DNA from: Gaeumannomyces sp. JS-464
Taxonomy: Eukaryota; Ascomycota; Sordariomycetes; Magnaporthales; Magnaporthaceae
Direction of reading: 5' to 3'
DNA: 64,000 nucleotides
NCBI GenBank assembly: GCA_002197995.1
Contig: NGZR01000001.1
Span: 9,982,001 to 10,046,000 of the forward strand
Both the position numbers and the translations under genes were made by a program. Shown piece after piece: positions 22,857-33,384 of the stretch (position 1 is the stretch's first letter; the number at the start of each line of letters is the position of its first letter). Under the pieces are notes generated by a model that was not told the DNA's origin, searched no databases, and saw only the letters and a program-made list of their open reading frames with translations.

Positions 22857-24925
22857 AATCCCCACTTGGCGACAGGCCATGCCTGGGGAAGGGGCAAGCT
22901 GGGCCAATCAGAGCAGACGCAAATGTAATGAAAGGCCAGCGGTGTGGCCGCCGTGTCACCGTGGCGCGGGTCTGCAGGTGATGCCTGTTCCACAGGGGCT
23001 GCCGGGGCCCACATTGATGGTCCTGCATTGACTTTCGATTGTGAGGCTTCCAATCCAGGCTGATTGCCATGTTGTCGAAATGGATGTCCAGACCGCCCTC
23101 ATCGCACACAATCGCTGTCGCCAAGCATGCGGTTCTCAACTTGATGCGACTTGAAGCTTTCACCCACCCCCTTGAGCGAAATAGCCGCAACACGACCAAG
23201 GAGCTGCCGGCGATGCCGCGATTCCTTCCAGCTCTGAGGGATTCGTTTAATTCGCGTTTTCCCCGCACTGCCCGATTCAATGCGCCGACACCTGCTGACG
23301 GCCCTCCAGGCAGGGCGGCCTGGCCTAGACCGAACCACTCACTGGCTGAGAGCGGCGAAAGGACATCAGACGCCTGATTCCACAGCCCTTCCAGCTTCCT
23401 CCAGCTGCAGGCCCCAGATGACTCCTAGACAGCTGGCCCGAAGGGCTTCCAGCCGTTTGACTTTGCTTGCCTATTCAGGCAGCTTTTGGCGAAGGAACTT
23501 TGTCCCTCCGGCCGTGAACAATTCCGACACCCAGGCAGCGACCTACACCCGCGCATGCCGAGGTACCTATAATAGACAAGAACAGGAAAACAGATTGGAC
23601 GGGCGGGTTACCCGGGCGGGCAGGGATCCTACCTCGATGCAAAGCGAAACAAATGCTGTAACCCACCACGAATGGAACCCCAGGCTAAGCTTTTTTATCG
23701 GCTATCAATTCAATCTCATCAAAGCTTCCCATTCACCGCCAAAACTGCCATGGGGCGGGCATGGATGGGCTGGCCCACCATCTCTCCGTTGCTCGGAGCC
23801 CCGCGATAGTGCCTCAAAGGGGCTTGCTGACTGCCTACCTAGGTTACAGGTACCTACCTACCTGCCCAGTCGCGCCCCAAGCCCGCCTGCATGGACTCGA
23901 TGTTCCCGAAATACCAACGTACCTAAGTGGTAGGTAGGTAGCTATAAGCTGACGACACTTTGACAAAGGGAGCCAACAAAGATGACGCGTAGGAGGCATG
24001 CTGGAGTCATGGTGGCTGACGAGGCGCATTCGAGCTTTTAGCCGCTGCCTCGAGGGCTTTGGGACTTGCTCAACCGCATAGGGGCATGTCCCAGCAGAGC
24101 GACTTTGTCAAAGCTGCCGCATACGCGCCAATAGCTACACACAGCCGAACTGACGGGTGTTGGGTTATCTGATCCAACGGCTAGGTAGCTACTAGGTACC
24201 ACCTGGTAGATAGATCTGGTCCCTCATCCTTCGGGTCATCGCCGATGAGTTGGGGCCAGATCCAAGCAGCTGGCAGAGCATGCCTGCCCTGCCCCAGTTT
24301 TAATTACAGGTCATTTATTCCAAGAGCTGCCCACGGGAGCACCGACGCAGGGAGTTTGAGGAATTTGCTGTGCCTCCCTTTTCCCTTTCTCCCTTTGAGC
24401 CAACTGAGCCACCCTTGGCAGGATCCGGGACAAAAGCTACCGATACTCTCGTCGGAGTGTTGGTGCAATCACTGCACGTTGGGGGAGATTTTTGATTGCG
24501 TGCGAGACCATCGGTAGTTTCCTGCTACCCTCAGCGGAGTCCTTATCGGCTACGCCGCAGTCAAATATCATGAAGTCTAGAATTCCAAGGGTCGGTCAGA
24601 CAAATGACCACAATGTGGTGGAGAGGAAGGAGTGGGCATGGATCAACGGCAATTCCGAGTGAATAACATCTGGCGGACCAATTGACAGTCTAACATTTTG
24701 TGACAACGCATCAAAAAAGGGGTATCTAAATCTCTCCTGGAGAACGCCAGGAGTAAACGAAACGAAGAGAACGATCAAGACCAGGGGTCCGAAGGCCGCC
24801 TGGTCCGCGCCGCCAACGGGCTATAAAGATGCCTCGAGAATATCGGAAAAAGATCCGCCGAGTGAAACACATACAGTGCTCGACCACCGCCCCTTTCTAG
24901 CCTTTAATCATAGCTCTGCCGACCC

Positions 24926-26273
24926 TTAAGCATCAGGGTCGGAATCCTCGTCTGCGCCAGGCTTCTCGGCGAAATTGTCCATTACCCGTACCATGCCGTC
25001 CCTAGCCAGGTTGATAGGGAGGGCGAGGTTCAGGGCGTGGTCAAGCCACCGACCATCGGATCGCGACATGTCGAGCTGCGCCAGGAACCGGTTCCTTCCC
25101 TCCGGGTCGCTGGCGTCCCGCGTTATGACGAAGACAATGTGCTGAAGCACGACTAGCGCGAAGAGTGTGCGTGGAGCACCCTTAATGCCCATCTCCACAT
25201 ACCACTCGCGGTACCCGTCAGCCCACTCAGACATCAAAGAATTGAGCTGCTCGGTTATCTCGGCCTCGGTGCTGTCTTCTCTCAAGCGGTACACGCCAAT
25301 GTTGCTCGCGTAGAAAAGCTTGTCCAGGCCGGCGTCCTTCTCGGCCCACGAGAGGTAGCGAAGGATCTCCTTCTCTATAAGGGTTGCGATGAGCTTGGGG
25401 TATCTATCTTCATCACCCTCCCGGCGCAAGTCGCCCACACGCGCCGGGAGGCTGAAGATTCGCCCAAGCGCTTTGGTGGCTATTGAGATTTGTCAATACC
25501 AATATATCAGGCGTCGATTGCTTTCTCCGTTCCAGGGATCAATGGGGCGACTAACCTCGAAACTGCGCGCTCATCCCTGGCCTGACACTTCGCAGTGCGA
25601 CGGCATTCCCAGACCCGACCGACGCAAAAAGGATATCCTCGAGATTGAAGCCCGTGAAGTCTCGCTTCCACTCGCCCGGCATGAGGGGGTGGTGACCTCG
25701 GAGCCCGAGGAGCCTGTGCAGATGGGACTCGGTCGCTGTCCATGTCTCAGAGCCTCCCTGCAGCACGTTAGAGTTAGCATTGTTGCATTGGACAAAAGTT
25801 GCGACAGCAGCGAAGTGGCGCATGTGGAGGAGAGGAACACCTACAACTCCACTCCTCAAATCCTCGTATTGTTCTAGTATATCTTCTGGAATATTCCAGC
25901 GGCCTGCTGGGAAGTCCGGGCTTGCCTCTGGCTCGAAGCCCTCGTCACCATGCTCGTTTTCGTAGTTGTCCGAATCGTCATCTGCGTCGGGATTGCCGCC
26001 AGCTCCAGCCTCGTCGCTGTCATCGTCAGAATGTCCGAGCTTCCCTCCTCTTAGTCTACCGAGAAGGCTCGTTTCGATGCTTGGCAATAGATCCATGTCT
26101 TCTGGACTGGGACTTCGCTCCACGGAAGGCAGGATGATTTGGTCGCGACGGGCCCTCGAGTCCACCGCGGCCCTCTGGTCCCTGGTTGGCGTCGCAATGC
26201 CCTCCTCCTCGGAGTCCGAGTCCACGGCCTCGGTCTTGATGATGACATCGTCTCGAACGACCTTGACCGTCAA
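24926..26273 (-). CDS. hypothetical protein with acidic N-terminus, 423 residues
   Basis: Two exons, 26273-25556 and 25479-24926, with intron 25480-25555 (GAG|GTTAGT..AATAG|CC), give 423 residues. Residues 1-130 are acidic and disordered (DSDSEEE, SDDDSDEAG, DADDDSDNYENEHGDEG). The rest looks ordered: GRWNIPEDILEQYEDLRSG, then a helix with His/Phe (LLHMRHFAAVATFVQCNN), HLHRLLGLRGHHPLMPGEWK and, after splicing, TKALGRIFSLPARV, KEILRYLSWAEKDAG and EWADGYREWYVEMGIKG. It ends in an acidic tail (GADEDSDPDA). No catalytic motif, signal peptide or membrane segment is visible, and I do not recognise the family. Intact frames on both sides of a clean intron support a real gene. Similar acidic-head/helical-tail proteins are often lineage-restricted in plant-associated ascomycetes, but that is inference. 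Confidence 0.75.
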
Positions 26274-28089
26274 CGGGGTGACAAAAGACCAGACACAGCT
26301 GGTTTTGGTATGCGCTTTTCGGTTTTGCGGCGTCGCAGGACTCAGTCGGGCCTTGTTTCTTTGTAATCCTGCCGGTCAAGACGCCGGCCCAGCGGCTCGA
26401 GAAGATTCCAAAGGGCATCGTTTTGGTGGCGCAAGAGGCGACGAGAGCAATTGAAAGACAAAGTTGAAGTGGAATAATTTGATCCAAGCGAAGCAGACAG
26501 CCCAGGCCAGAAACGATGTCCCACAACCAACTAACCTAGGTGCAGCAAGATCGATATCTTGGAGCCAGCCTGAGGTGCAGGTGGGAGGACGGTGATGGGC
26601 GGTGTAGACAAAAAGCTCAGACGGGAGGAGGGTGGAGAGTCTTGGCTTCAAAAAAGCGTCGGTGAGCGCGATGCGCGACCCGAGCAGGGATTCTGGATAG
26701 AATTTGTAGCGATACAATGGCGCCTCTGTCTCGAGGACAATGCTGCTTTTGGAAAAGATCAAATAACACAAAGATTCAAGCTGAGTCCTGGGAGCACAGA
26801 CAGAACGCCACTGGCATTTCTTTATTTGGGCTGTTTCCGGGGTTGGGCACCGGGATTTGGGAATGGAACGCCCACTCGAGGCTGCTTGCGGAAGGAACAA
26901 TAGACGATCGGCGTCCAATCAATTGTGGCAGGTACCCCGCCATTCCGTGTTGGGACGATTGCTATCCGGAAGCAGAGTTGGCGTCGACTGGACGGTCCCG
27001 CTGCGGTCCCTTGGGCTTCCAGGAGCGGATGCCCTGGGGTCATCCATAGGTGGCTGGCAGACCACGACAGCGACAGCACAGAGCCACCGACCAAAGACGC
27101 GATGCCTCGTGGGAGGCCCTGTGGGTCTCTGACGTTGCGTACCCACGGTACCTGCAGAATGCGCTAGGGAGGAGGATGGATGGAAGTGACAGCTAGCCGC
27201 CGCTTTCAGCGTCTAGCAAAAGACCGTGGGGTTACAGCTGGAGCGGTTGGCGGAAGCACCCGAGGGGGTCGGCAAGGTCAGCGCTTCTGTTGCTTGCTTG
27301 TCCTTCTCCTGTAGGATGGGGTTGTTTGGTAGCCGTGCGCCTATATCTTGCAATCGCCCCCTTGTTTGCCGCCCGTCGTCTGTTTCCGTCCCGTTCAAAG
27401 GGGCAGTGTGCGCTGTGGAGCTCAATTTGTCAATTGTCGTCGGCAGGGGCAGGCGCACAGCTGACTTCTCTGGGCGCCATCATGCTATCGAGCCCCCTCC
27501 TTTGCGATGTTTTCGTCGCATTGCAGCAGGTGGGGTTTGCTCTGGCACCTCATGATCAAGAAAACGGTTGCGGACGGGCTGTCAGCGCAGAACAATAGAG
27601 GGTTGTATCACGTGACTCTTGCTTACGGCTTCCTGGTCTGAAAGCGGACAGGGATTCGCGCGCAAGCATCTAGGCCCCACATTCGACGGCCGTGCCATGG
27701 CCGTGCACAGATTTTTGGGCAGGGACGAGGCGGCGTGAGCCGACGAGTTTTCGCGACGCGCTAGAACAAATTTTGGACATCAAAACGGATCGGCCTTTGC
27801 GACTTCCAACTCCCAGCCTCAAATCCTCCAGCCGCCCACCCGCACAATCACGACCGGAACCGCGCAAAGCGGCACGGCTCCAAGGCTTGCGGATTGACCA
27901 GCTCCCTCCTCCAGCCGGGTGGCTTGAAAATATCTTCGCCTCCCCCTCTATTCCCCGTCGCTTGTCGCGCTATTACTTCGCGCGAGTCACCTTCTGTTTG
28001 CCGCGCCTTTTCGCTGCTGTCTTGCCCTATCCACCGCAGCTGGCGTCTCGGACAGAGTCGCGTCACAGAGCCTCCGGCAGTCTTCAATC
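26274..28089. other. divergent intergenic region
   Basis: This holds the promoters and leaders of the minus-strand unknown gene and the plus-strand SAP-domain gene. Open frames in it are short or only run into the coding start at 28090. No RNA gene or repeat was recognised. Confidence 0.5.
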
Positions 28090-29991
28090 ATGGCGACCGA
28101 CTGGGCCAAACTCACCGTTGTTGATCTCAGGGCTGAGCTTAAGCGGAGGGGACTGGACACTAAGGGTGTTAAGGCAGCCCTTGTCGAGCGCCTGGAGGAA
28201 GCCGAGGGCGGTGATCCGGACCAGGAGCCGCCTAGCGAGGTGGCTCCTGCAGCTAGCGAAGACGCAACGCCAGTCGCTGACGCTGGCGCTGCCGGTGTCG
28301 CAAAGCCTGACGCTCCCGTCGACCCAACCCCGGGTCCCCAGAGCAACGGCGGCGTGTCGCAGACCCCTTCAGTGCCACCCACCGAGGTCCTCGTGGACGA
28401 GAAGAAGAGGAAGCGCCGCTCCGTCAGCCCACCGCCCTCAAACGTCGACACCCGCGGAAGAGGCCAAGGCAAGATCCTGCCGAGACCCTCGAGGTAGAGA
28501 GCGCGCAAAAGCCGCTGCTCAGGAAGATGCATCTACGCCGCAGGAACCCCCGGAAGAGCGCGCGAGTCAGCCCGGCGCTGCCGTGGCTACTGTGACTTCA
28601 CGGCCGCTCCCGAGCGATGCTGTCAGTGCAGGCAACCAAGCACAAACAATGGATCAGGATGAGGTTGTGGACTATGGCGACGATTCACTAGTGGAGAAGC
28701 ATGATGCGAAGCCAGAGCCGGCGCAAGGGGCGACAGCCGCCAAGATGGACATCGATGCGGATGTGAAAGGACACAGAGATGAGCCTACCACAACCCGCTC
28801 TACTCGCGACATTCAGGATGACGACGATGCCCTTCTCGAACCTGCGCTTCACCCAGCCACAGACAGCCTCTATATCGGCAACCTTATGCGCCCTCTCAGG
28901 GCGGAGAGCGTGGAAGCCCATCTCGTCGAGCTTTCCGCGGCGGCGCGAGGCTCCCGATCCGTCTGTTATATAAGCCTTTTGGCTCGACTCGATTCGCACA
29001 CACGTGCTGGTCCAGTTCCGCACAGTCACCGCTGCGTCACGGGTGCGGTCCGCCTTGCACGGCAGAGTGTGGCCTGGATGAGCGGATCCGCAAAACGCTT
29101 CTGGGTCGACTATGTTCCTTCTGGACAGGTTCGCGACTGGATCGACAAGGAGCAGGCCGAGACTGAGCGCCTATCGGGTGGAGGCAGCCGTGGTGGCGTT
29201 CCTAGGTGGGAGGTTGTTTACCACAAGGACGGAGGCATCACCGTCGCCACCCATCAGATCGCCGCACCCGACTCAAAGGCGCCCTCATCTGCTCCTGCCT
29301 CGTCCCGCTCATCCTTCCCCGCAAATGCCCCCACCGGCCCAGCCATGAGGGAGCACACAGGAATCGAATCGGCGCCTTCCGGTCCGCGGAGCATGCAGCC
29401 CCCGCAGCCGAGCGGCGGTCGGCTGGGCGCTGGCGGTGACATCCGCGCCAACTCATACCAAGGAACTCGCGCCACCCCTCGCCTTTCGTGGCAGCCTGTC
29501 TCGTCGGAGCTGGCACGCCGAAGGCTTGCAAACCTCGACCAGTTCGTCTCGCGCGACCCGACCCGCGACGTTTCGGGCGACCACCACCGGTACTCGTTCA
29601 CACGCAGTGACCAGTTCATTGACCGCGGCCCGGAGACTTTTGTTGGCATCAGGCCCCCGTTTCGCGATCGTCGTGGTCCGATGGGAGGCGGCGGAGGTGG
29701 CGGTCCTCGCGGCGGCGGCGGCGGCGGCGGCGCACCGGGGGAGGAAATGCGTCTGGCTCTGGCTCTGGCTCGCACCGCGCACCGCTACCTCCCCAGTCTT
29801 TCGAAGCCCCCGCTCCGCGCCGGCGCGGTGGTCGTCGACGACACGGTGGTGGTGGTGGTGGTGGTGGCCCTCCGCTAGGACCCGGTGGTCGTTTCGGTGA
29901 AGGTGGACGTTTCGGGGATGGTCGTCCCCCTCGGTATGAGGACTTCCGCTACAGGCCTGGTGACAACGACCATCGCTCTGATAGGCGGTAG
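28090..29991 (+). CDS. acinus-like SAP-domain RNA-processing protein, six frame breaks
   Basis: The protein starts with a SAP DNA/RNA-binding motif (residues about 5-39: LTVVDLRAELKRRGLDTKGVKAALVERLEE). It then has an acidic/Ser-Pro region and an RRM-like block (ATDSLYIGNLMRPLR .. THVLVQFRTVTAASRVRSALHGRVWP .. FWVDYVPSGQVRDWIDKEQAE). A Gly/Arg-rich tail contains FIDRGPETFVGIRPPFRDRR. This order is that of acinus homologues, which act with SAP18/RNPS1-type factors in splicing-linked complexes. Six single-base breaks are needed: missing bases near 28452, 28509 and 29739, and extra bases near 28981, 29076 and 29093. They cancel exactly, giving one 633-residue frame ending at TAG 29989-29991 (DNDHRSDRR). 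Nearly all lie in short C, G, T or A runs, so sequence error is the simplest explanation. Function is inferred from homology only. Confidence 0.8.
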
Positions 29992-30695
29992 AAGTGACGT
30001 CTGACTTGGCTCATTCGAACCGCCTGCCGCTCGCGTGTACCGTCCACCTGTCCCCATCAGGACCGAGAAGATGCGTCCTCTGAGAGCAGACTGCAGCCAG
30101 GCCTGCTAAGCTCTTCCCGTGCATGATGCTCGCCAGCTCCCAGGCGCCGTAATTTTCTCCGATAGATCAGCACGAGTTAGCTTTTTTGATTTTAGTTTTT
30201 AGTTTTTTTTTTTCTTCTTCTTTGGCGCTTTTGGGACAGTCGTTTTGCGTTCATCCAGGGGTGACACGAGGGTTTCGAGTTCTGGCTATGTATGGGATGA
30301 GAAAACCGAGGACTCGGTTACAAAATGCATTACATTGTGGAGATCCATCTGTTTTGTTAGAGTCTGGTTCTCCCTACCATGGAGTTGACAGCGCAGAACG
30401 TCCCGCTGAAGCTCGCCAAAATTGAGGCTTTGCACAGTCGTCTGCTGGGATCGGCTGGGAAGGTTTGGCTGCGGATGTGGTTGCAGTGCCATCTCCAGCA
30501 GCCTTTTCTCTCCCCTACCCTACCTAGGGCGAAGCTCCAAACGCCGAAAGCATCGAGGGAAGCGGAAAGGCGGAGGTTGATAGAAGACGAGATAATATTC
30601 CACCACTTTTTACTTTTGTTCTGACCACAGGAGACACGATCTGAACAGCACGCACCCATCAGTCGCGCCAAAGGTTGTCCTCTCCTTTGTCTCCT
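29992..30695. other. convergent intergenic region
   Basis: Shared 3' flank of the SAP-domain gene and the PEBP gene. A T-rich stretch lies at about 30180-30225. No gene was recognised. Confidence 0.5.
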
Positions 30696-31438
30696 TCATT
30701 TTGACTCCCACACGTCGGCGGCGCACAGCATCCAATTCAGCGCCACCAGCTCGAGGCCGTGCTTGGCCGCCCACGCGGGACTGTCAAAGGACCTCCGGTC
30801 GACAAACTCTTCGCCGCCCACGTCCGTCTTGGTCAAGGCGCCCAGCCCGCCCTCGGGCTCCCGAAACAGCTGGAAGAGGTAGCGGTGCGGCTCCGAGCTT
30901 TGAATTTTCAAAAAGATGAACCTTAGCCAGCATTTCGCCAACCCTATTGCCCCAGGTGATGTTTTTTGTTTTTTTTTTCCCCCCAGGGAAAGGGGTTTTC
31001 TGGCTTGGAGCCAATATCCTTACTCATCCTTGGGTCCAGGCCCCAGATACGCCGTCAGCGCGTTTCCCGCAGCAGCGGCGTCGCCGGCGGCGGCCGGAGA
31101 TGCTTCCGTCGTCGGCCTGAGCCCCGTGACGACCCAGTGCCTCCAGTTTGCGAATCGCTGGTCGCTCGGGTACGGCGCGTCCGGGTCGACCAGGAGCAGC
31201 GTGTACGTCCCCGCCGAGCCTGCCGGGCCCTCGGGAGGGAACGAGACCTTGGGGCCTCGCCGCACTCGCTCTTGCGGAACAGGTTGCCCAGCGCGAGGGC
31301 TTTGCCGCCTCCTCCGGCGCCGTAGACGACTGACAGCCCCGTCATCGGCTTGAAGCCGGCCGGGATCAGCGAGGTGGTGCCGGGGGCGAGCCCGGCGCGC
31401 GAGATGGAGTCCACTACAGCTTGGGCGTCGAACGGCAT
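30696..31438 (-). CDS. phosphatidylethanolamine-binding protein (PEBP/YbhB-like) family member
   Basis: Two exons, 31438-31024 and 30897-30696, with intron 30898-31023 (ATGA|GTAAGG..CAAAG|C), give about 205 residues. The start is ATG 31438 (MPFDAQAVVDSISRAG). Family hallmarks are LLVDPDAPYPSD, WRHWVVTG, AYLGPGPK and, after the intron, SEPHRYLFQLF. These are the DPDAP and HRY ligand-pocket motifs, followed by a C-terminal helix (AKHGLELVALNWMLC). One C appears to be missing from a CCCC run on the coding strand (plus-strand G run 31251-31254), splitting CGEAP from KVSFPPEG. PEBPs bind phospholipid headgroups or inhibit proteases such as carboxypeptidase Y. Substrate cannot be told from sequence. 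No signal peptide is seen, so a cytosolic location is likely. Confidence 0.85.
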
Positions 31439-32379
31439 CGTGAAGCCAAATTGTGTGCACAACAGGGACGATGATACAATTGATGAAATACCACTGCATG
31501 TTCCGCGATAGGAATCTGGGCTATCATGATCTTATATGCTGCTCAGCCCTAGCGGCATTTTCTCCTTATTTTTTGCTAGTGATTCCTCGAGAACCTAGGC
31601 TTGGCATAACACGGGGTTCTGAGCGATTCTGTATGGTGGGATAATCCCGTCCGTCGATTTGTCCCGCCTTGAGCGGTCCACTTGGGGCTCCCACGACGCC
31701 CCTGATGTTCCTTACGGATGGCTGGATTTGCCTCGCCAGACGAGATGCGAACTGTTGCTCGTAGTCAGAGATCCAGTGCCGGCAACGTCTACAACTGCCG
31801 CCTAGTGTTGTTTAGCAGCCCAATGCCGCTATACGGGAAAGCCACACGTAATATATACTGATATCTCATAGAAAAATTCGCCAGATATTCTGCCTACCCA
31901 CATACCTTTCCTACTCGCTGGGTTTTGCACACGAATGTTCGCGGCGGTACACAAAGATTCCATGAGATGACCCGTTTGTTGGACAGGGGGAAATACTGGC
32001 GAAATTACGGGTTTGACGACGACAGGAGACCAAGTGAGGTGCCGGAGGAAGAGCGCGCAGAAAAAAAAAAGAAAAAACTTCTGCCCATAGCTGCACCTCG
32101 GAACTTCTTCGCAGCCCGGCGCCATGGCGATAATATCCCACGACAAACTTTGCACATGGCTTGCCTGGTAGTATGGAGAAAGAAAAAAATTCAGGGAGAA
32201 AGTTCTCCAGATATGTATAAAGAGAGGTGGTCTCTTCCCATGACCTCAACCTCTCTACCACGATCAGATTATCCCTCAACATCTACTGCAGATATCCGGG
32301 CAGACACCTCGCACGGGTCTTCACGACCCCGAACATCACCCCCAGACCCCCAGACCCTGGACCCCCTATAGCAGCTACA
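31439..32379. other. divergent intergenic region
   Basis: Contains the PEBP promoter on one side and the TATA box and leader of the secreted-protein gene on the other. An A-rich patch lies near 32066-32076. No other gene is supported. Confidence 0.5.
32216..32221 (+). promoter_or_regulatory. TATA box of the secreted-protein gene
   Basis: TATAAA in a GTATAAAGAG context lies 164 bases upstream of the ATG at 32380. It is followed by a pyrimidine-rich stretch with CAAC/TCATCACC-like sequence typical of fungal transcription starts. A strong TATA box suits a regulated rather than housekeeping gene. Confidence 0.6.
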
Positions 32380-33384
32380 ATGGTTGGTCTCACGGTGATG
32401 AGCCTCGCGCTCGGCGCGATCTCTGTTCTCCCACTGGACGCTGCGGCCTTTGTCCAGGCCGTCCAGAAGCCCAACCTCGGCCCCCTGAACGGGACCGACC
32501 CCCGCGTCCTGAACGGCACCTGCCCCTCGACGGCCAAGAACACCACCTGCGAGGCGCCGCACCCCGCGCAGCTCAAGGAGCTGCAGTGCGGTAACTACGA
32601 CACGGCCTCCCGGCAGGATCTGGAGCACGAGATCCTGCTGCGGCAAAAGTGGCTGCACCACGCCCTGACCGACAGGGCCTGGACCGACGTCAGCTGCCCC
32701 GTGCCGGCGCAGACGTGCCGGCGCTTCGCCTGCGTCCGCTCGACGGGCCTGTTTGTGTGCAACCACAACAGCAACAACATCACCCTCTCGTGCTCCGAGG
32801 AGGTCGACGCCGTCGCCAACAAGGTCAGCGCCGGCTGCTGCACCCGCAGGGGCACCTGGGCCTCGGACGGCGTCTCGGGCCACTACACGACCGACCAGGG
32901 CTGGAAGGTCGTCGTCGCCTACGCCGACTGCGCCGGCCAGCCCGACTGGGACGCCGTCGTGCCCAACAAGACGGGCGTCAGCGTCAACCCGGCGTGCGAG
33001 AACCCAAACGACGGCTTCGGCGAGGAGAACGGCGTCCCCATGAGCAGGTGGAAGGCCATGACGGGCGGCCTCTGGCCGACCGTCGAGCACGACGAGGGCG
33101 AGGTGTCGACGCCCACCGCGCTCAAGCCCGAGGTCGCGTGGTCCGTCAACCTGACCGCGAGCGCCAACTCGACCGCGGCGCCCCGGCCCACCGCGGCCGC
33201 GACCCTGGGCCGCCTGAACACCACCGTGGCGGTCAACGCCACGACGACGGCGACGGGCCCTTCGGGCTTCAACACCGTCTTCAGGGTCAGGACTGGTCCG
33301 GCCCTGGTGACCCCTGCGGCACCCTCTGTCGAGAGCGTCGAGGCCCGGGTGACCGGCGAGGCTGCCGCGACTAGTGACGCCTGA
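32380..33384 (+). CDS. secreted cysteine-rich, heavily N-glycosylated protein of unknown function
   Basis: A single exon of 334 codons. The start at 32380 is preferred over the in-frame ATG at 32227, because the TATA box lies between the window of likely transcription starts and it, and because it places a hydrophobic signal peptide at the N-terminus (GLTVMSLALGAISVL, cleavage possible after AAA at about residue 23). The mature part has about a dozen cysteines, including TCRRFACVRSTGLFVC and SAGCCTRRGTW. It has around nine NxS/T sites, for example NGTC, NTTC, NITLS, NKTG, NLTA and NSTA. The C-terminal third is rich in Thr, Ala, Pro and Val, as in wall-exposed proteins. No GPI site or catalytic motif was recognised. 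It fits the profile of an extracellular or effector-like protein; no toxicity or host role can be claimed. Confidence 0.8.
   Translation: MVGLTVMSLALGAISVLPLDAAAFVQAVQKPNLGPLNGTDPRVLNGTCPSTAKNTTCEAPHPAQLKELQCGNYDTASRQDLEHEILLRQKWLHHALTDRAWTDVSCPVPAQTCRRFACVRSTGLFVCNHNSNNITLSCSEEVDAVANKVSAGCCTRRGTWASDGVSGHYTTDQGWKVVVAYADCAGQPDWDAVVPNKTGVSVNPACENPNDGFGEENGVPMSRWKAMTGGLWPTVEHDEGEVSTPTALKPEVAWSVNLTASANSTAAPRPTAAATLGRLNTTVAVNATTTATGPSGFNTVFRVRTGPALVTPAAPSVESVEARVTGEAAATSDA

Larger units (their letters stand above)
21296..24925. other. 3.6 kb upstream region of the GATA repressor, no supported gene
   Basis: This contains the promoter of the minus-strand sreA gene and, at its far end, the 3' flank of the next minus-strand gene. 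No open frame has recognisable protein features. It is rich in TAGG/CCTA and GGTACC short repeats and holds a C19 run. One TTATCTGAT (24165-24173) is a perfect complement of the ATCWGATAA site reported for SreA-type factors, but it is about 2.9 kb from the start codon. A long regulatory upstream region would suit a transcription factor gene. Confidence 0.5.

Noticed and set aside
32227..32379. In-frame upstream ATG extending the secreted protein by 51 residues
   Set aside because: It lies only a few bases past the TATA box, so it is probably before or at the transcription start, and it would bury the signal peptide.
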